Positions 18,361-27,849 of a DNA stretch of 64,000 bases are shown in pieces. The number at the start of each line of letters is the position of its first letter. The first letter of the stretch is position 1. Origin of the DNA: Cetobacterium somerae (lineage in GTDB: Bacteria; Fusobacteriota; Fusobacteriia; Fusobacteriales; Fusobacteriaceae); NCBI RefSeq assembly GCF_022430525.1, contig NZ_CP092519.1, positions 1,676,454 to 1,740,453 of the forward strand, in the 5' to 3' direction. A model generated the notes under the pieces. That model searched no databases and was not told the origin of the DNA. It saw only the letters and a list, made by a program, of their open reading frames with translations. Made by a program: the position numbers and the translations under genes.

Positions 18361-19662
18361 TTAAAATTTATAAATCAATCCTAATCCAAAGGCGTCTACA
18401 TGCTTACTATATCTTATATTTTTAATATTTTTATCATTTATATAATCTACATATGAGTATGTTGCCATTAATTCAAGTTGAGAGCTATATTTGTATTTAA
18501 CTCCTGCTGAATACATATTTGCATCTAAAACATAATCAGTGTCCGTGTATGTTTTTTCATTAGCTCCTGTATCTGTATACTGGTAACCTGTCATTAAAGT
18601 CCACTTTTCATTTAATTGATAATCTAAACCAACTGCTACCTCATATCCATTATCATAATGATCAAAGTTTCCTAAGTCATCGCTTGCTTCTTTTATGAAA
18701 TAATAGTTTCCAGAAGCTAATAGCGTCAATTTATCTGTTGCTCTGTAAGAAGCTCCAATCGCTGCCATTGCTGGCAAGTTTCTTTTTCCACTTCCCTCTG
18801 ACATCCATTGTTTAATTGAAGGATCTTTTATAATAGTATTATAAAATGCATTTCCTATAAGATTACTTCCTGTTGAATTTACAAATCCTTTTTTTAAATT
18901 ATGTTCTTTATTATCAAAATCAAGAACCGTTTCGGTTTCATATCTCATTCCTAAATTAAATCTATCATTTGGATGATAGTTTAATCCAAATATTCCAGCC
19001 ACTCCAAAAGCTGTTCTTTCTGAATCTATATCAAATTTGGCTTTTCCAGATCCTAATTTTCCTCCCAAATTATTATATTCAAAATTTCCTTCACCTTTAA
19101 ATTTTCTTTCAGCATCAATTAATCTAAGCCCAACTGCTCCACTCCAAGCTTCATTAAATTTTCTAGCTATTCCACCTTGAAAAGCTACATAATATGATTT
19201 CCCATGGATTGTAGATCCGCCTACATATTTTGCTCCAATCACTTCAAACATTGGATTGCTAGTTATTATTTGTGGAAAAGTTGCTATTCCTCCACTATAT
19301 GCTACACTTCCTCCACCTGCTATCGCTCCAGCGTGAAAGAAAAATGCTGTATCTCCTTTTTTCTTTACAATTTGTAAACTTGGAACTACTGGTGATGGTT
19401 TATCACTTTTAAATTTATAATCTCCATGTTCCATGCTATATTCTTTCAAATGTGTTTGATTATTTACTTGTATATAAGTTCCATCTTCTAACCATACCGT
19501 TCCAGCTGGATTATAGTATGCTCCCGATACTCCAATTTTTCCAACCATAGCTGGATGTGCTAAATACTCTGCATCTTGTTGTGAAAGATAGTCTATACTT
19601 CCCCCCATAGCATTAGCCGATAAAACTATCCCTAATAACATTAATTGTTGCTTAAACTTCAT
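18361..19662 (-). CDS. OmpP1/FadL/TodX family outer-membrane transport protein
   Basis: 433 residues. Signal peptide FKQQLMLLGIVLSANAMG, then a hatch-like N-terminus with the family's YYNPAGTVWL segment (about 50-60), then alternating beta strands typical of a long-chain fatty acid or hydrophobic-compound channel, ending in Phe (GLGLIYKF) as outer-membrane barrels do. It implies a diderm envelope. The ATG overlaps the end of the tetR gene by 11 bases, so the two are co-expressed. Substrate unknown; fatty acids are the family default. Confidence 0.9.
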   Translation of the reverse strand: MKFKQQLMLLGIVLSANAMGGSIDYLSQQDAEYLAHPAMVGKIGVSGAYYNPAGTVWLEDGTYIQVNNQTHLKEYSMEHGDYKFKSDKPSPVVPSLQIVKKKGDTAFFFHAGAIAGGGSVAYSGGIATFPQIITSNPMFEVIGAKYVGGSTIHGKSYYVAFQGGIARKFNEAWSGAVGLRLIDAERKFKGEGNFEYNNLGGKLGSGKAKFDIDSERTAFGVAGIFGLNYHPNDRFNLGMRYETETVLDFDNKEHNLKKGFVNSTGSNLIGNAFYNTIIKDPSIKQWMSEGSGKRNLPAMAAIGASYRATDKLTLLASGNYYFIKEASDDLGNFDHYDNGYEVAVGLDYQLNEKWTLMTGYQYTDTGANEKTYTDTDYVLDANMYSAGVKYKYSSQLELMATYSYVDYINDKNIKNIRYSKHVDAFGLGLIYKF

Positions 19663-20245
19663 TATCCCTCTCCTTTGTCATTTCTAAAGCTTTTTCTATC
19701 AATACATTTCCCATTTCAATAACTTCCTTTTTAAAAGTTTCAAACTCTATATCAATATAAAATCCTGTGCATATTAAAGTTGCATATCCATGAGAAAAAT
19801 ACCATCCTTTTTTTATAACCCATTCTATTATATCTTCTGGAAATTGATTATACTCTCTCTTATTATTAAATCCACTATATATTAAATTTCTAAAATCATC
19901 CATAATCTGATCCATAAATTCTCTAGGTAAGCCTTCTCTTAAAAAAATTGTTCTAAATAATGCTTTTTCTTCTTTTGCAAAAAGACATATTCCTATCCCT
20001 ATATTTAAAATTGATAAATCAGTATAATCACGCTTTGTATATTCAAAAAGTTTTGTTTTAGCTTTTTTAGCTAATTCATTTTTTAGTTCATCCATTGATT
20101 TAAAAGCTGAATATATAGCTATTGTCGATACCCCCAACTTTTTTGCTATATTTCTTGCTGTTACATCTTTTAAGCTTTCATTATTTAAAATTTCAAATGC
20201 ACTATTCAAAATTTCTTCTCTAGTAAAATTAGGTTTTCTTCCCAT
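19652..20245 (-). CDS. TetR family transcriptional regulator
   Basis: 197 residues. N-terminal helix-turn-helix (about 9-55) with the pattern EEILNSAFEILNNESL and ARNIAKKLGVSTIAIYSAFKSMDEL; the C-terminal ligand-binding half is variable. First gene of a two-gene operon with the FadL-type porin, so it most likely controls that porin and itself. Repeats in the upstream region are candidate operators. Confidence 0.92.
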   Translation of the reverse strand: MGRKPNFTREEILNSAFEILNNESLKDVTARNIAKKLGVSTIAIYSAFKSMDELKNELAKKAKTKLFEYTKRDYTDLSILNIGIGICLFAKEEKALFRTIFLREGLPREFMDQIMDDFRNLIYSGFNNKREYNQFPEDIIEWVIKKGWYFSHGYATLICTGFYIDIEFETFKKEVIEMGNVLIEKALEMTKERDNEV

Positions 20246-20259
20246 TTTTTCTCCTATAT

Positions 20260-20381
20260 GTTATGTTATTTTTTAAACATGTTTTATATTATATCTCACT
20301 ATACATACAAATTCAACATTTTTATTGTATACCACTGTTATGAAATTATCGTTTTTTTACACAACAGCGTTATGAAATTAT
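20260..20381. repeat. Direct repeats upstream of tetR-fadL
   Basis: GTTATGAAATTAT occurs twice exactly, at 20337-20349 and 20369-20381, 32 bases apart (about three helical turns). A degenerate third copy, GTTATGTTATT, is at 20260-20270, and the palindrome AAACATGTTT is at 20276-20285. The exact copies lie upstream of the promoter's -35 and the palindrome lies downstream of the -10. They are candidate regulator sites; none is proven. Confidence 0.55.
20288..20316 (-). promoter_or_regulatory. Promoter of tetR-fadL
   Basis: On the minus strand TTGAAT (20316-20311) and TATAAT (20293-20288), spacing 17. Confidence 0.75.
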
Positions 20382-20385
20382 TTAT

Positions 20386-20420
20386 ATAAATAGAAAAAGA
20401 GGCTATTGAATAGCCTCTTT
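20386..20420 (-). terminator. Intrinsic terminator after the M20 amidohydrolase gene
   Basis: AAAGAGGCTAT/ATAGCCTCTTT, an 11-bp stem with a 3-base loop, then TTCTATTTAT on the minus strand. Confidence 0.85.
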
Positions 20421-20451
20421 CTATGAGAAAATTATTAAAAATAAGTTATTA

Positions 20452-21768
20452 TTAAGCTTTTATAACTTTATCATTTGACTCCATAAAAGTTAAATACTCT
20501 TCCTTAGTCATAACTGGTTTAAAATTATCTAAAATTTCTTTTGCTTTTTTTCCTTGAGCAAATAATAAATCAACAACTGTTAATGCCAAAGCTTTTGCTG
20601 GCATTAATATTGCAATTTCATCATCTACAGTTTTGAAATCTCTTGTATGAAGAGCTCCATTTATTCCACCAAACATTGGATGAAGAGTAGGCATTATATG
20701 AGATACATCTCCAAAATCAAAAGACCCTGTAAAATCCCCACCTTTAATCATATCATCTTTTAACCCTAAATACTCTAAGTTTCCTTCTAAAACATCTTCC
20801 ATAGAATCATGTTTTAAAATTGGTAAATATCCTGGAATCTCAGTTATTTCTATTTCAGCACCAACTGCATAAGCACCTGCCGTTAAACCTCTATTTACTT
20901 TTTTATTAGCATCAATCATACCTTCAATTGTTCTAGCTCTTACATAAGCTTCCATTCTTACATCAGCTGGAACTGAATTTACAATATCTCCACCTTTTGT
21001 TATAATCGGATGGAATCTTACTCTATCACTATCTTTAAATGTTTCTCTTTGAGCATGCACATTATTTATTCCTAACATTGCTGCATTTAAAGCATTTATC
21101 CCTTCGTGCGGTGCCGAACCAGCATGAGCTTCTTTTCCTATAAACTTAACAGTTTTTCCTATAAATCCATTACTTACAGGCCCTGTTAAAACTTTTTTAT
21201 CACCTAAATCCAAAGCATGGAACATAACTGCCATATCAACATCATCAAACGTTCCATTGTATATCATCTCTTGTTTTCCACCAAAGTATTTAATTTTTCC
21301 ATCAGCTCTTAATTGAGTTCTGTATCCTAATTCAACAAACTCTTCTGCTGGAGTAGCCATAAAATCTACTTTTCCTCCAAGCTCACTTAATATTCCTGAT
21401 TTTACTAATCCTGTAGCTGCTCCTAACATACCTGCAATTTGTATATGGTGTCCACATGCATGAACTGCTCCTAATTCATTAGAATCTAAATGATCACTAC
21501 AAGAGATTGCATCTAGCTCACCTAATATTGCAACTTTAGGTCCTTCAGCATTCTCATTTGCTCTTGCTCTACAACCTGTATATGCAATTCCTTCTTCTAC
21601 ATCTAGTCCTAATTCATTTTTAAAATAGTTCGAAACAATTTCTGTTCCTTTAAACTCTTTATATCCAAATTCAGGATTATCATACATTGCTTGTCCTGCT
21701 TTTAATATTAACTCTCTATTTTCATCAATAGCTTTTATTACTCTCTCTTTAATTTCATTTATATTCAT
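20452..21768 (-). CDS. M20 family metallo-amidohydrolase (AbgB-like)
   Basis: 438 residues. Zinc-binding and catalytic motifs of the M20D group: GELDAISCSDH, HACGHHIQIAGMLGAA, TPAEEFVELG and the late HTRDFKT; an internal lid/dimerisation domain (about 195-310) starts at FIGKTVKFIGKEAHAGSAPHEG. Relatives hydrolyse N-acyl or p-aminobenzoyl-glutamate type amides. It is the last gene of an operon with two membrane proteins, so it probably acts on a compound they import. The exact substrate is unknown. Confidence 0.88.
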   Translation of the reverse strand: MNINEIKERVIKAIDENRELILKAGQAMYDNPEFGYKEFKGTEIVSNYFKNELGLDVEEGIAYTGCRARANENAEGPKVAILGELDAISCSDHLDSNELGAVHACGHHIQIAGMLGAATGLVKSGILSELGGKVDFMATPAEEFVELGYRTQLRADGKIKYFGGKQEMIYNGTFDDVDMAVMFHALDLGDKKVLTGPVSNGFIGKTVKFIGKEAHAGSAPHEGINALNAAMLGINNVHAQRETFKDSDRVRFHPIITKGGDIVNSVPADVRMEAYVRARTIEGMIDANKKVNRGLTAGAYAVGAEIEITEIPGYLPILKHDSMEDVLEGNLEYLGLKDDMIKGGDFTGSFDFGDVSHIMPTLHPMFGGINGALHTRDFKTVDDEIAILMPAKALALTVVDLLFAQGKKAKEILDNFKPVMTKEEYLTFMESNDKVIKA

Positions 21769-21799
21769 AGTTCTCTCCTTGAATCTATTTAAGTATTAA

Positions 21800-22267
21800 T
21801 TAAATTGCTCCTTGTAATCTCAATACTCCTTGAGCTATTAAAGCACATGCAAAGAAAATTGTTGTAAATACAACTAATGCTATTATTACTATTTTCCAAG
21901 ACATTGCCTTCAGTTGTTCAATTTTATCCCCTACAGATATTCCTGCAAAAGCAAGTAACGGTGTACATAATGGCATAAATTCAACTGTTCCTATCTCTGG
22001 TGCAAAGAATTTAGATATTGATAATGCTGGTATACTTACTATCATTCCAACTATAGTTGATAATGCATATGCAGGTAATGGAAATTTTGGAAAAGCATCC
22101 TTAACAGCAAAACATCCTAGTGCTAAAACAATTATTAAAAACATTCCTGGAATAGCTCCTATAAATTGTTTTTGTAATCCAATAGCTTGTCCTGCTAAAA
22201 CCATAACTCCTGTCATTGACATTAATATAAAATACAATACATATTTTTTCATATCTAAACTACGCAT
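21800..22267 (-). CDS. Small integral membrane protein, likely second subunit of a carrier
   Basis: 155 residues with four or five hydrophobic helices and few charged residues; a GDKIEQLKAMSWK loop precedes the last helix. No family I can name with confidence. Its ATG overlaps the stop of the preceding membrane gene by 8 bases and is followed by the M20 gene 31 bases later, so the two membrane proteins are likely made together and form a single transporter feeding the amidohydrolase (inference). Confidence 0.6.
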   Translation of the reverse strand: MRSLDMKKYVLYFILMSMTGVMVLAGQAIGLQKQFIGAIPGMFLIIVLALGCFAVKDAFPKFPLPAYALSTIVGMIVSIPALSISKFFAPEIGTVEFMPLCTPLLAFAGISVGDKIEQLKAMSWKIVIIALVVFTTIFFACALIAQGVLRLQGAI

Positions 22268-23069
22268 TTTGCTTCACTTCCTTTTTTGAAAACTTTGGAG
22301 ATAATTTCTTATAATACCATTCTGTAAATGGCAGTGATATAAATACAAGAATATTTACTCCCGTCAATCCTGATAACATATTACTTGTTGATGCATAAGC
22401 AAAAACTTGATCTGCATATTGTGGTCCTACAACTTCTGCTAAAGATGAAGCTGCTGCTGTCATCATACTTCCACTTCCAACTCCACATGCCATTCCTAAT
22501 GCTAATGGGTGAATCCCTGTGTATATAGCTAATGATCCTAATACTCCAAAATAAATTGTTCCCACAATTGTTCCAGCTAAATAAACTCCAAGTACTCCAC
22601 TTCCTTCTAAAGATGAAATACCATATTTTTCTCCTATTACTCCTAGAGAAGCTTCTCTACTTATACTTGATCCAGCTCCTATAGCCTCTCTTGTTAACCC
22701 TAACTTAAGTGCTAAAGGAACAGCCACTACTGGTGCTAGCACATGCCCAAATTCCTGTGCTAAAAATGCTGGACCAGCTTGAATAATTTTATCTAGATTA
22801 GGTCCTACAAATGTTCCTAATTTTATTCCAAGCATTAAAAGAATTAACATAACCATGTCACTGGCTATTTTCATCTCTTTTTCTCCAATAATCTCTCTTA
22901 ATTTCTGAATTTTTTTTCCTAATAAATCCGGTGTTAATATCATTCCAATAACTACAGCAAATAACATCGGGAATAATGCTACTTTTCCCAATTGAATTTT
23001 TCCAACTTTTTCACAAGCTAGCGAAATAATTGTTACAACTAAAAATACATTAATTGTGTTTTTGTTCAT
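22260..23069 (-). CDS. Integral membrane protein, DUF3100-like carrier subunit
   Basis: About 269 residues, eight or so membrane helices. The glycine/serine-rich stretch CGVGSGSMMTAAASSLAEVVG and the ending NMLSGLTGVNILVFISLP resemble, from memory, the DUF3100 family, which is often next to M20 peptidases; this is not verified. The frame is open from GTG 23078, two or three bases after AAGGAAG; ATG 23069 is used here as a more usual codon, but the GTG cannot be excluded. First gene of the operon behind a consensus promoter. Confidence 0.6.
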   Translation of the reverse strand: MNKNTINVFLVVTIISLACEKVGKIQLGKVALFPMLFAVVIGMILTPDLLGKKIQKLREIIGEKEMKIASDMVMLILLMLGIKLGTFVGPNLDKIIQAGPAFLAQEFGHVLAPVVAVPLALKLGLTREAIGAGSSISREASLGVIGEKYGISSLEGSGVLGVYLAGTIVGTIYFGVLGSLAIYTGIHPLALGMACGVGSGSMMTAAASSLAEVVGPQYADQVFAYASTSNMLSGLTGVNILVFISLPFTEWYYKKLSPKFSKKEVKQNA

Positions 23070-23144
23070 AGTGCTCACTCTTCCTTAATATAATTTTTTA
23101 CATACGCCCTCTTGTCTCAAATAGGACTTTAATTTACATTAGAA

Positions 23145-23173
23145 ATAATACTATTTTTTTACTATTATGTCAA
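23145..23173 (-). promoter_or_regulatory. Promoter of the carrier-M20 operon
   Basis: On the minus strand a perfect TTGACA (23173-23168), 17 bases, TATTAT (23150-23145). About 67 bases of leader follow before the first start codon. Confidence 0.85.
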
Positions 23174-23249
23174 GGTTTTTTTCGAATTTTTTATTTCTTT
23201 TTAAATTGTATTGTTCTATTTAAGAACTGTTAACATAGATTATACAAAA

Positions 23250-23282
23250 AATATAAAAAGAGATGAATTTTTTCATCTCTTT
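23250..23282 (-). terminator. Intrinsic terminator after the sensor-regulator gene
   Basis: AAAGAGATGAA/TTCATCTCTTT, an 11-bp stem with a TTTT (AAAA) loop, followed on the minus strand by TTATATTTTTT. Confidence 0.85.
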
Positions 23283-23287
23283 AATAT

Positions 23288-24574
23288 TTAAAAGTTAAAT
23301 TTTATAACTCTTCTTGGACGACCTGCGCTTGTACAAACTTCATACTCTATTATTTCTGCATAACCACTTGAAATAATAGGCTTAATTATTCGATTCACAC
23401 TTCTTTCAGTTATTTCTAAAATCTCAGAAAGTTCTTTACTTGTAAACTCTCTTTTCCCAAAAGTTTCATGTAACGCTCTCAATTTAGATAAATATTTTGG
23501 TGTTATTCCTATTTTTTTAGCTTCTTTTTCAAAATTTTCACTTATTTTGGTTGAATAATCAAATCTAGTTTTTTTATAAAGAGGTCCTCTTATTTTATTA
23601 TCTGAAAATAGAAAAATTTCTCCCTTATCATTTACTAAACTTATATTCAAAGCTTTTTTAGCATTTATTGTGGCTCCTTGAATATTTTCTGCATATCCAA
23701 TTCCAACTGCTACCTTAGCTCCTAAAGAATATATTTCATTTACTACTTTTAAAAAATTAATTTCATTTTCTTTAGTTTCTAATATTTTCTGAGTTGTAAA
23801 AAATATATATTCATCTTCTGAAAACTCTTGATAATTACCATGTATATTTTTAGAATATCTTAAAAATATTTCATTCAAACTCTTCTCAAAGACTATTCTA
23901 TCTTTTTCACTCTCTTCTTTTTTATTCTTTTTAATAATTTTTATTATTTTTATCCCAATTCTATTTTTAGAATTTTCATTAATTTTTATATCTTTTAGTA
24001 ATACTTTCATTTGATTACTAATTTCGTTTTTTGTTGACTGTAATCTATAAACTGGTTTTTTCTTACTTTTAAAATAATCATAAACATATCCAAAAGCTGT
24101 TAATATACAATGGACTTCACCTTTAGACAAATTTTTAATATGTTCATCTAAAAAATCTAATTCTGTTTTATCTTCTTTATATTCTTGAACATCAACTTTA
24201 TCTAATGCTATTCCGAATTCATCAAGAGTATCCAACAAAACTTCTTTTTCGACTATATCAAAACCAATTTTTAAATCATTTATATTCGAATAATTTTCTC
24301 TTACTTCCCAGAGAGCTTTTAAAATACTACCAGCTTCTCTATTTGAATAAACCATCGGTACATTTAACCCCAATTTGCTCACTATTTCTGAATGAACACC
24401 TATTCCCGTAGAAAACACTCCATCTACTCTCCCCTTTAAATCTTTTAGATTTTCTACAGAGTCCCTCAATTGTTTTATTTCATAAGGTAAAAATACTATG
24501 TGAGAATATTGTGGTTCTAGAGTTTTTAAAATTTTTTTTACTGAGTCTGGATAACCAATAATAGCAATTTTCAT
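23288..24574 (-). CDS. Transcriptional regulator with periplasmic-binding-like/PrpR-like sensor and C-terminal winged helix
   Basis: 428 residues. N-terminal about 180 residues form an alpha/beta sensor starting KIAIIGYPDSVKKIL and containing VDGVFSTGIGVHSEIV, reminiscent of PrpR-type sensor domains. The middle (about 240-330) looks like a degenerate GGDEF-type fold (AKVAVGIGYAENIQGATINAKKAL), as in several metabolite-responsive regulators. The C-terminus holds a helix-turn-helix (TSKELSEILEITERSVNRIIKPI) and ends with GRPRRVIKFNF. It sits just upstream of, and in the same direction as, the carrier-M20 operon and probably controls it. Domain names are tentative. Confidence 0.7.
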   Translation of the reverse strand: MKIAIIGYPDSVKKILKTLEPQYSHIVFLPYEIKQLRDSVENLKDLKGRVDGVFSTGIGVHSEIVSKLGLNVPMVYSNREAGSILKALWEVRENYSNINDLKIGFDIVEKEVLLDTLDEFGIALDKVDVQEYKEDKTELDFLDEHIKNLSKGEVHCILTAFGYVYDYFKSKKKPVYRLQSTKNEISNQMKVLLKDIKINENSKNRIGIKIIKIIKKNKKEESEKDRIVFEKSLNEIFLRYSKNIHGNYQEFSEDEYIFFTTQKILETKENEINFLKVVNEIYSLGAKVAVGIGYAENIQGATINAKKALNISLVNDKGEIFLFSDNKIRGPLYKKTRFDYSTKISENFEKEAKKIGITPKYLSKLRALHETFGKREFTSKELSEILEITERSVNRIIKPIISSGYAEIIEYEVCTSAGRPRRVIKFNF

Positions 24575-24600
24575 TCTCTACTCTCCCTAAATAATTTTTT

Positions 24601-25020
24601 TTATTTCCCACAACATTTTTTATATTTTTTTCCCGACCCGCAAGTACAAGGATCATTTCTTCCTATTTTTTCCTCTTTTACGATTGTTCCCTGAAGAGGT
24701 AACCAACCATAATATAGCCATTCATTATTTACTTTTATAAATTTACTTTTTTCATGATGAACAACTTCTTGTCCGTTCTCTTTATATAAAGCTTTAAATT
24801 CAACAATTCCCTCTAAGTCAGACTCAGTTCCAGCTTCAGTAGAAACTATCTCTAATCCTAACCATTCTGAATTTAATGCCCATTTTCTCGTTTCTTCAAT
24901 ATCCATATCCCCTTTAGTTTCTGGATGATGAGTTTCCACTATAAATTCTATATCACCATTTTCAAAAGCGTTATATCTTGCTCTCATTAATTCTTCAGCA
25001 GTTTTAAAATTATTTATCAT
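24601..25020 (-). CDS. YchJ-like protein with C-terminal SEC-C motif
   Basis: 139 residues. Begins with the YchJ-type helix [17 protein letters not shown] and a cystatin/NTF2-like body, and ends with the zinc-binding SEC-C motif [20 protein letters not shown] (CxCx8CC), also found at the SecA C-terminus. The function of YchJ proteins is unknown. Its start overlaps the preceding gene by 11 bases; last gene of the long minus-strand run. Confidence 0.85.
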   Translation of the reverse strand: MINNFKTAEELMRARYNAFENGDIEFIVETHHPETKGDMDIEETRKWALNSEWLGLEIVSTEAGTESDLEGIVEFKALYKENGQEVVHHEKSKFIKVNNEWLYYGWLPLQGTIVKEEKIGRNDPCTCGSGKKYKKCCGK

Positions 25021-25402
25021 CTTCTTTAAACTCCTCTATTTTTTTTAAGTTTTCTAACTCTTTTTCTATTTTTTTTACTTTTTTATAAATTTCATTTATC
25101 CTGAACTCTAAAGAGTTTAAAATCCAAAATTGAAAATGACTAGCCTTTTGTGATTCGTAAAACATCCATATTAATTTTATCACACTAAATAAAATAGCTA
25201 CTTGAACTGCTAGGGTTGAAGTTATTCTATTAAATACTCCACCAAAAATTAATAATGCTGCTATTATTACTATTAAAAGTGTATTTATAATTTTATTTTG
25301 CTTACTATTTGCTCCACCTATTTGACCTACAATATTTCTAATTCTTTCTTTTTCTTTTTGAAATTCCTGTAACTCTTCTCTTAATTGCTCTTCCCCTCTC
25401 AA
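25010..25402 (-). CDS. Two-helix membrane protein flanked by coiled coils
   Basis: 130 residues, not recognised. A charged N-terminal coiled coil (about 1-30), two hydrophobic helices ([17 protein letters not shown] and [19 protein letters not shown]) and a Lys/Glu-rich C-terminal coiled coil. Start is TTG at 25402, 7 bases after AAGGAGG. Overlaps the YchJ-like gene and follows nadE by 19 bases. Confidence 0.7.
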   Translation of the reverse strand: MRGEEQLREELQEFQKEKERIRNIVGQIGGANSKQNKIINTLLIVIIAALLIFGGVFNRITSTLAVQVAILFSVIKLIWMFYESQKASHFQFWILNSLEFRINEIYKKVKKIEKELENLKKIEEFKEDDK

Positions 25403-25421
25403 ATCTAACCCTCCTTTATGT

Positions 25422-26246
25422 TTATACTCCCCAATCTCTTGGATATCTAAACTCTCTTCCTATTGTTCTAGTAGATATCTTTGCTATTAAAGGAAGTTTT
25501 CTTTTATATTGAGACATTTTAATTTTCCAAATAACTTTATTAACAATATCTTCTGGATAACCATTTTTCACAATATCTTCTTTTTTCTCTCTTTTATCTA
25601 CTAAATCATATAAAATTTCATCTGCTAATTTATATGAAAATCCTAGTTCACTCTCGTCAGTTTGACCTTCCCATAAGTCAGCACTTGGCTTTTTATCTAT
25701 TAATGGTTGTGGTATTCCCATATGTTTTGATAATTCCCATACTTGAGTTTTATATAAATCTCCTATAGCATTAATAGCTGATGCTGCATCTCCAAATTGT
25801 GTACTATATCCTAATAACATCTCCGTTTTATTTGATGTTCCTAAAACTAAAGCTTTCTCTTTAGCAGAGTAATCAAATAAAATACACATTCTTTCTCTTG
25901 CCATTCTATTTCCTTTTCTTAATCCATCCATATCTGGATTCATTTGAAAATATGGTTCAACCATTGGAGTTATCTCTATTAACTTTGACTTTATTCCTAA
26001 ATCTTCTACTACTAGTTTAGCATGCTCAACACTTTCCTTACTTGAAGATTTATAAGGCATAAGTATACCTAAAACATTTTCTGGTCCAAAAGCTTTTGCA
26101 GCTAAATATGCTACTAATGCAGAATCTATACCTCCTGATAATCCAAGAACAACTTTAGAAAATCCAACTTTATTAGCTTCCTCTTTTAAAAAATTAACTA
26201 ATATCTGTTCAACCAAATTTAAATCTAAATCTAATTTGCAACTCAT
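25422..26246 (-). CDS. nadE: NH3-dependent NAD+ synthetase
   Basis: 274 residues, the size of the ammonia-dependent form (no glutaminase domain). ATP-PPi loop [13 protein letters not shown], then [20 protein letters not shown] and the [17 protein letters not shown] segment. Catalyses the last step of NAD synthesis, nicotinate adenine dinucleotide to NAD. Ten bases downstream of ylqF in the long operon. Confidence 0.96.
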   Translation of the reverse strand: MSCKLDLDLNLVEQILVNFLKEEANKVGFSKVVLGLSGGIDSALVAYLAAKAFGPENVLGILMPYKSSSKESVEHAKLVVEDLGIKSKLIEITPMVEPYFQMNPDMDGLRKGNRMARERMCILFDYSAKEKALVLGTSNKTEMLLGYSTQFGDAASAINAIGDLYKTQVWELSKHMGIPQPLIDKKPSADLWEGQTDESELGFSYKLADEILYDLVDKREKKEDIVKNGYPEDIVNKVIWKIKMSQYKRKLPLIAKISTRTIGREFRYPRDWGV

Positions 26247-26256
26247 CTTTTTTCTC

Positions 26257-27153
26257 CTACTTATATAAGTTTTTAATCTCTTCCGCTATATCCATATCCA
26301 AGCCAAACTTACCTAATTTACAAGCTCTATAATCTCTTAAAAGTGTATATGTTGCCTGTTGAACATTTAAGTGTCCCCCTTTTTGTAACATATTCATTCT
26401 AAGAGCTATTGACTCTATTATTGCACCACTAACTTGATCAAAATCTTCATCTAAAAGTTTATATTTTTCTTTTAAAATATGCTTCTTTCCCATTTTTAAC
26501 ATCTTTTCTATTAATACACAAGCAACTTCATCTATTGGAAGTATTTCATCTCTAATAGCTCCAGTTATTGCTAAATTATATCCAACCTCTTGGTTTTCAA
26601 ATTTTGGCCATAAAATTCCTGGAGTATCCAATAACTCTAATCCCTCTTTTATTCTAATCCATTGTTTTCCTCGAGTAAATCCAGGTTTATTTCCTACTCC
26701 AGCACTATTCTTTCCTACTATTCTATTGATTAATCTAGATTTTCCAACATTTGGTATTCCAGCTACCATTAATCTTGTATTAACTTTTCTTAATCCTTTT
26801 TTTAATAATCTTTCTTTTTTTTCTTTAGAAACTTTTTCTATAATTGTATAAAGAGTCTTCATATTAAAACCAGTTTCTGCTGATAATTCTAATACCTCAT
26901 CTGCAAAATTATTTTCTTTAAAAAACTTTTTCCAGAAATTAATCTCTTCTTTTGTAACCAAATCTGATTTATTTATTACAATTACTCTTTTTTTATTTTT
27001 TGCAAAACCAGCTATATCAGGATTTTTACTTGATAAAGGAATTCTTGCATCTACAACTTCAAGAACAATATCTATCAATGGCATATTTTCCTTAATTAAA
27101 TCTTTCGTTTTTTTCATATGCCCTGGATACCAGTTAATTTTTGTCATTGACAT
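26257..27153 (-). CDS. ylqF: Ribosome biogenesis GTPase YlqF/RbgA
   Basis: 298 residues. Circularly permuted GTPase: the G4 motif NKSD comes first, then G1 [12 protein letters not shown] and G3 DTPGILWP. N-terminus [15 protein letters not shown] is characteristic. It helps late 50S assembly in Firmicutes. Two ATGs six bases apart (27153, 27147); both are usable with AGAGGTGAG upstream. Confidence 0.96.
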   Translation of the reverse strand: MSMTKINWYPGHMKKTKDLIKENMPLIDIVLEVVDARIPLSSKNPDIAGFAKNKKRVIVINKSDLVTKEEINFWKKFFKENNFADEVLELSAETGFNMKTLYTIIEKVSKEKKERLLKKGLRKVNTRLMVAGIPNVGKSRLINRIVGKNSAGVGNKPGFTRGKQWIRIKEGLELLDTPGILWPKFENQEVGYNLAITGAIRDEILPIDEVACVLIEKMLKMGKKHILKEKYKLLDEDFDQVSGAIIESIALRMNMLQKGGHLNVQQATYTLLRDYRACKLGKFGLDMDIAEEIKNLYK

Positions 27154-27165
27154 TATCTCTCACCT

Positions 27166-27831
27166 CTATTTTTCATTACCCTTTATTAAAAGAACTATTT
27201 CTCCTTTTACAGGATTTTTTGAAAGTTTCTCTATTAATTCAGTGGTTGTTCCTCTTAATATTTCTTCATAAATCTTTGTAATCTCTCTTACTATTACAAC
27301 TTCTCTTATACCAATAAAAGTCTCTATATCTCTCAGTGTTTTTTCAATTCTATGAGGAGACTCAAATATTACAATAGTTCTCTCCTCAGTTGCTAAAGAC
27401 TTTAAAAGAGTTTGTCTACCTTTTTTCTTCGGTAAAAACCCTTCAAAACAAAATCTTCTAGTTGAAATTCCAGCAACTGAAGCTGCTGCTGTCATTGCAC
27501 TCGGTCCTGGAATTGGTATAACCTTTATTCCTCTTTTTAAAGCTTCATCAACTACTTCAAATCCAGGATCTGATATACAAGGAGTTCCTGCATCTGTTAC
27601 TAGCGCAATTTTATTGCCATTTTCTAACATATTTGCAATATTTGAGACTTGATGCATTTTTGTATGCTCATCATATCTATAAACGATTTTTTCTATTCCT
27701 AAATGATTTAATAACTTTTTTGTTACTCTCGTATCTTCTGCAAAAACAAAATCTACCTCTTCAAAAGTTTTTATAGCTCTTAAAGTTATATCATCTAAAT
27801 TTCCTATAGGTGTTGCTACTATATACAGCAT
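27166..27831 (-). CDS. rsmI: 16S rRNA (cytidine1402-2'-O)-methyltransferase
   Basis: 221 residues. Tetrapyrrole-methylase fold: IVATPIGNLDDITLRA, EDTRVTKKLLNHL, VTDAGTPCISDPG and IPIPGPSAMTAA are all diagnostic. Shorter than the roughly 280 residues of E. coli RsmI because the small C-terminal domain is absent. 12 bases before ylqF. Confidence 0.95.
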   Translation of the reverse strand: MLYIVATPIGNLDDITLRAIKTFEEVDFVFAEDTRVTKKLLNHLGIEKIVYRYDEHTKMHQVSNIANMLENGNKIALVTDAGTPCISDPGFEVVDEALKRGIKVIPIPGPSAMTAAASVAGISTRRFCFEGFLPKKKGRQTLLKSLATEERTIVIFESPHRIEKTLRDIETFIGIREVVIVREITKIYEEILRGTTTELIEKLSKNPVKGEIVLLIKGNEK

Positions 27832-27849
27832 TTTCTACCTCATTTCTTC

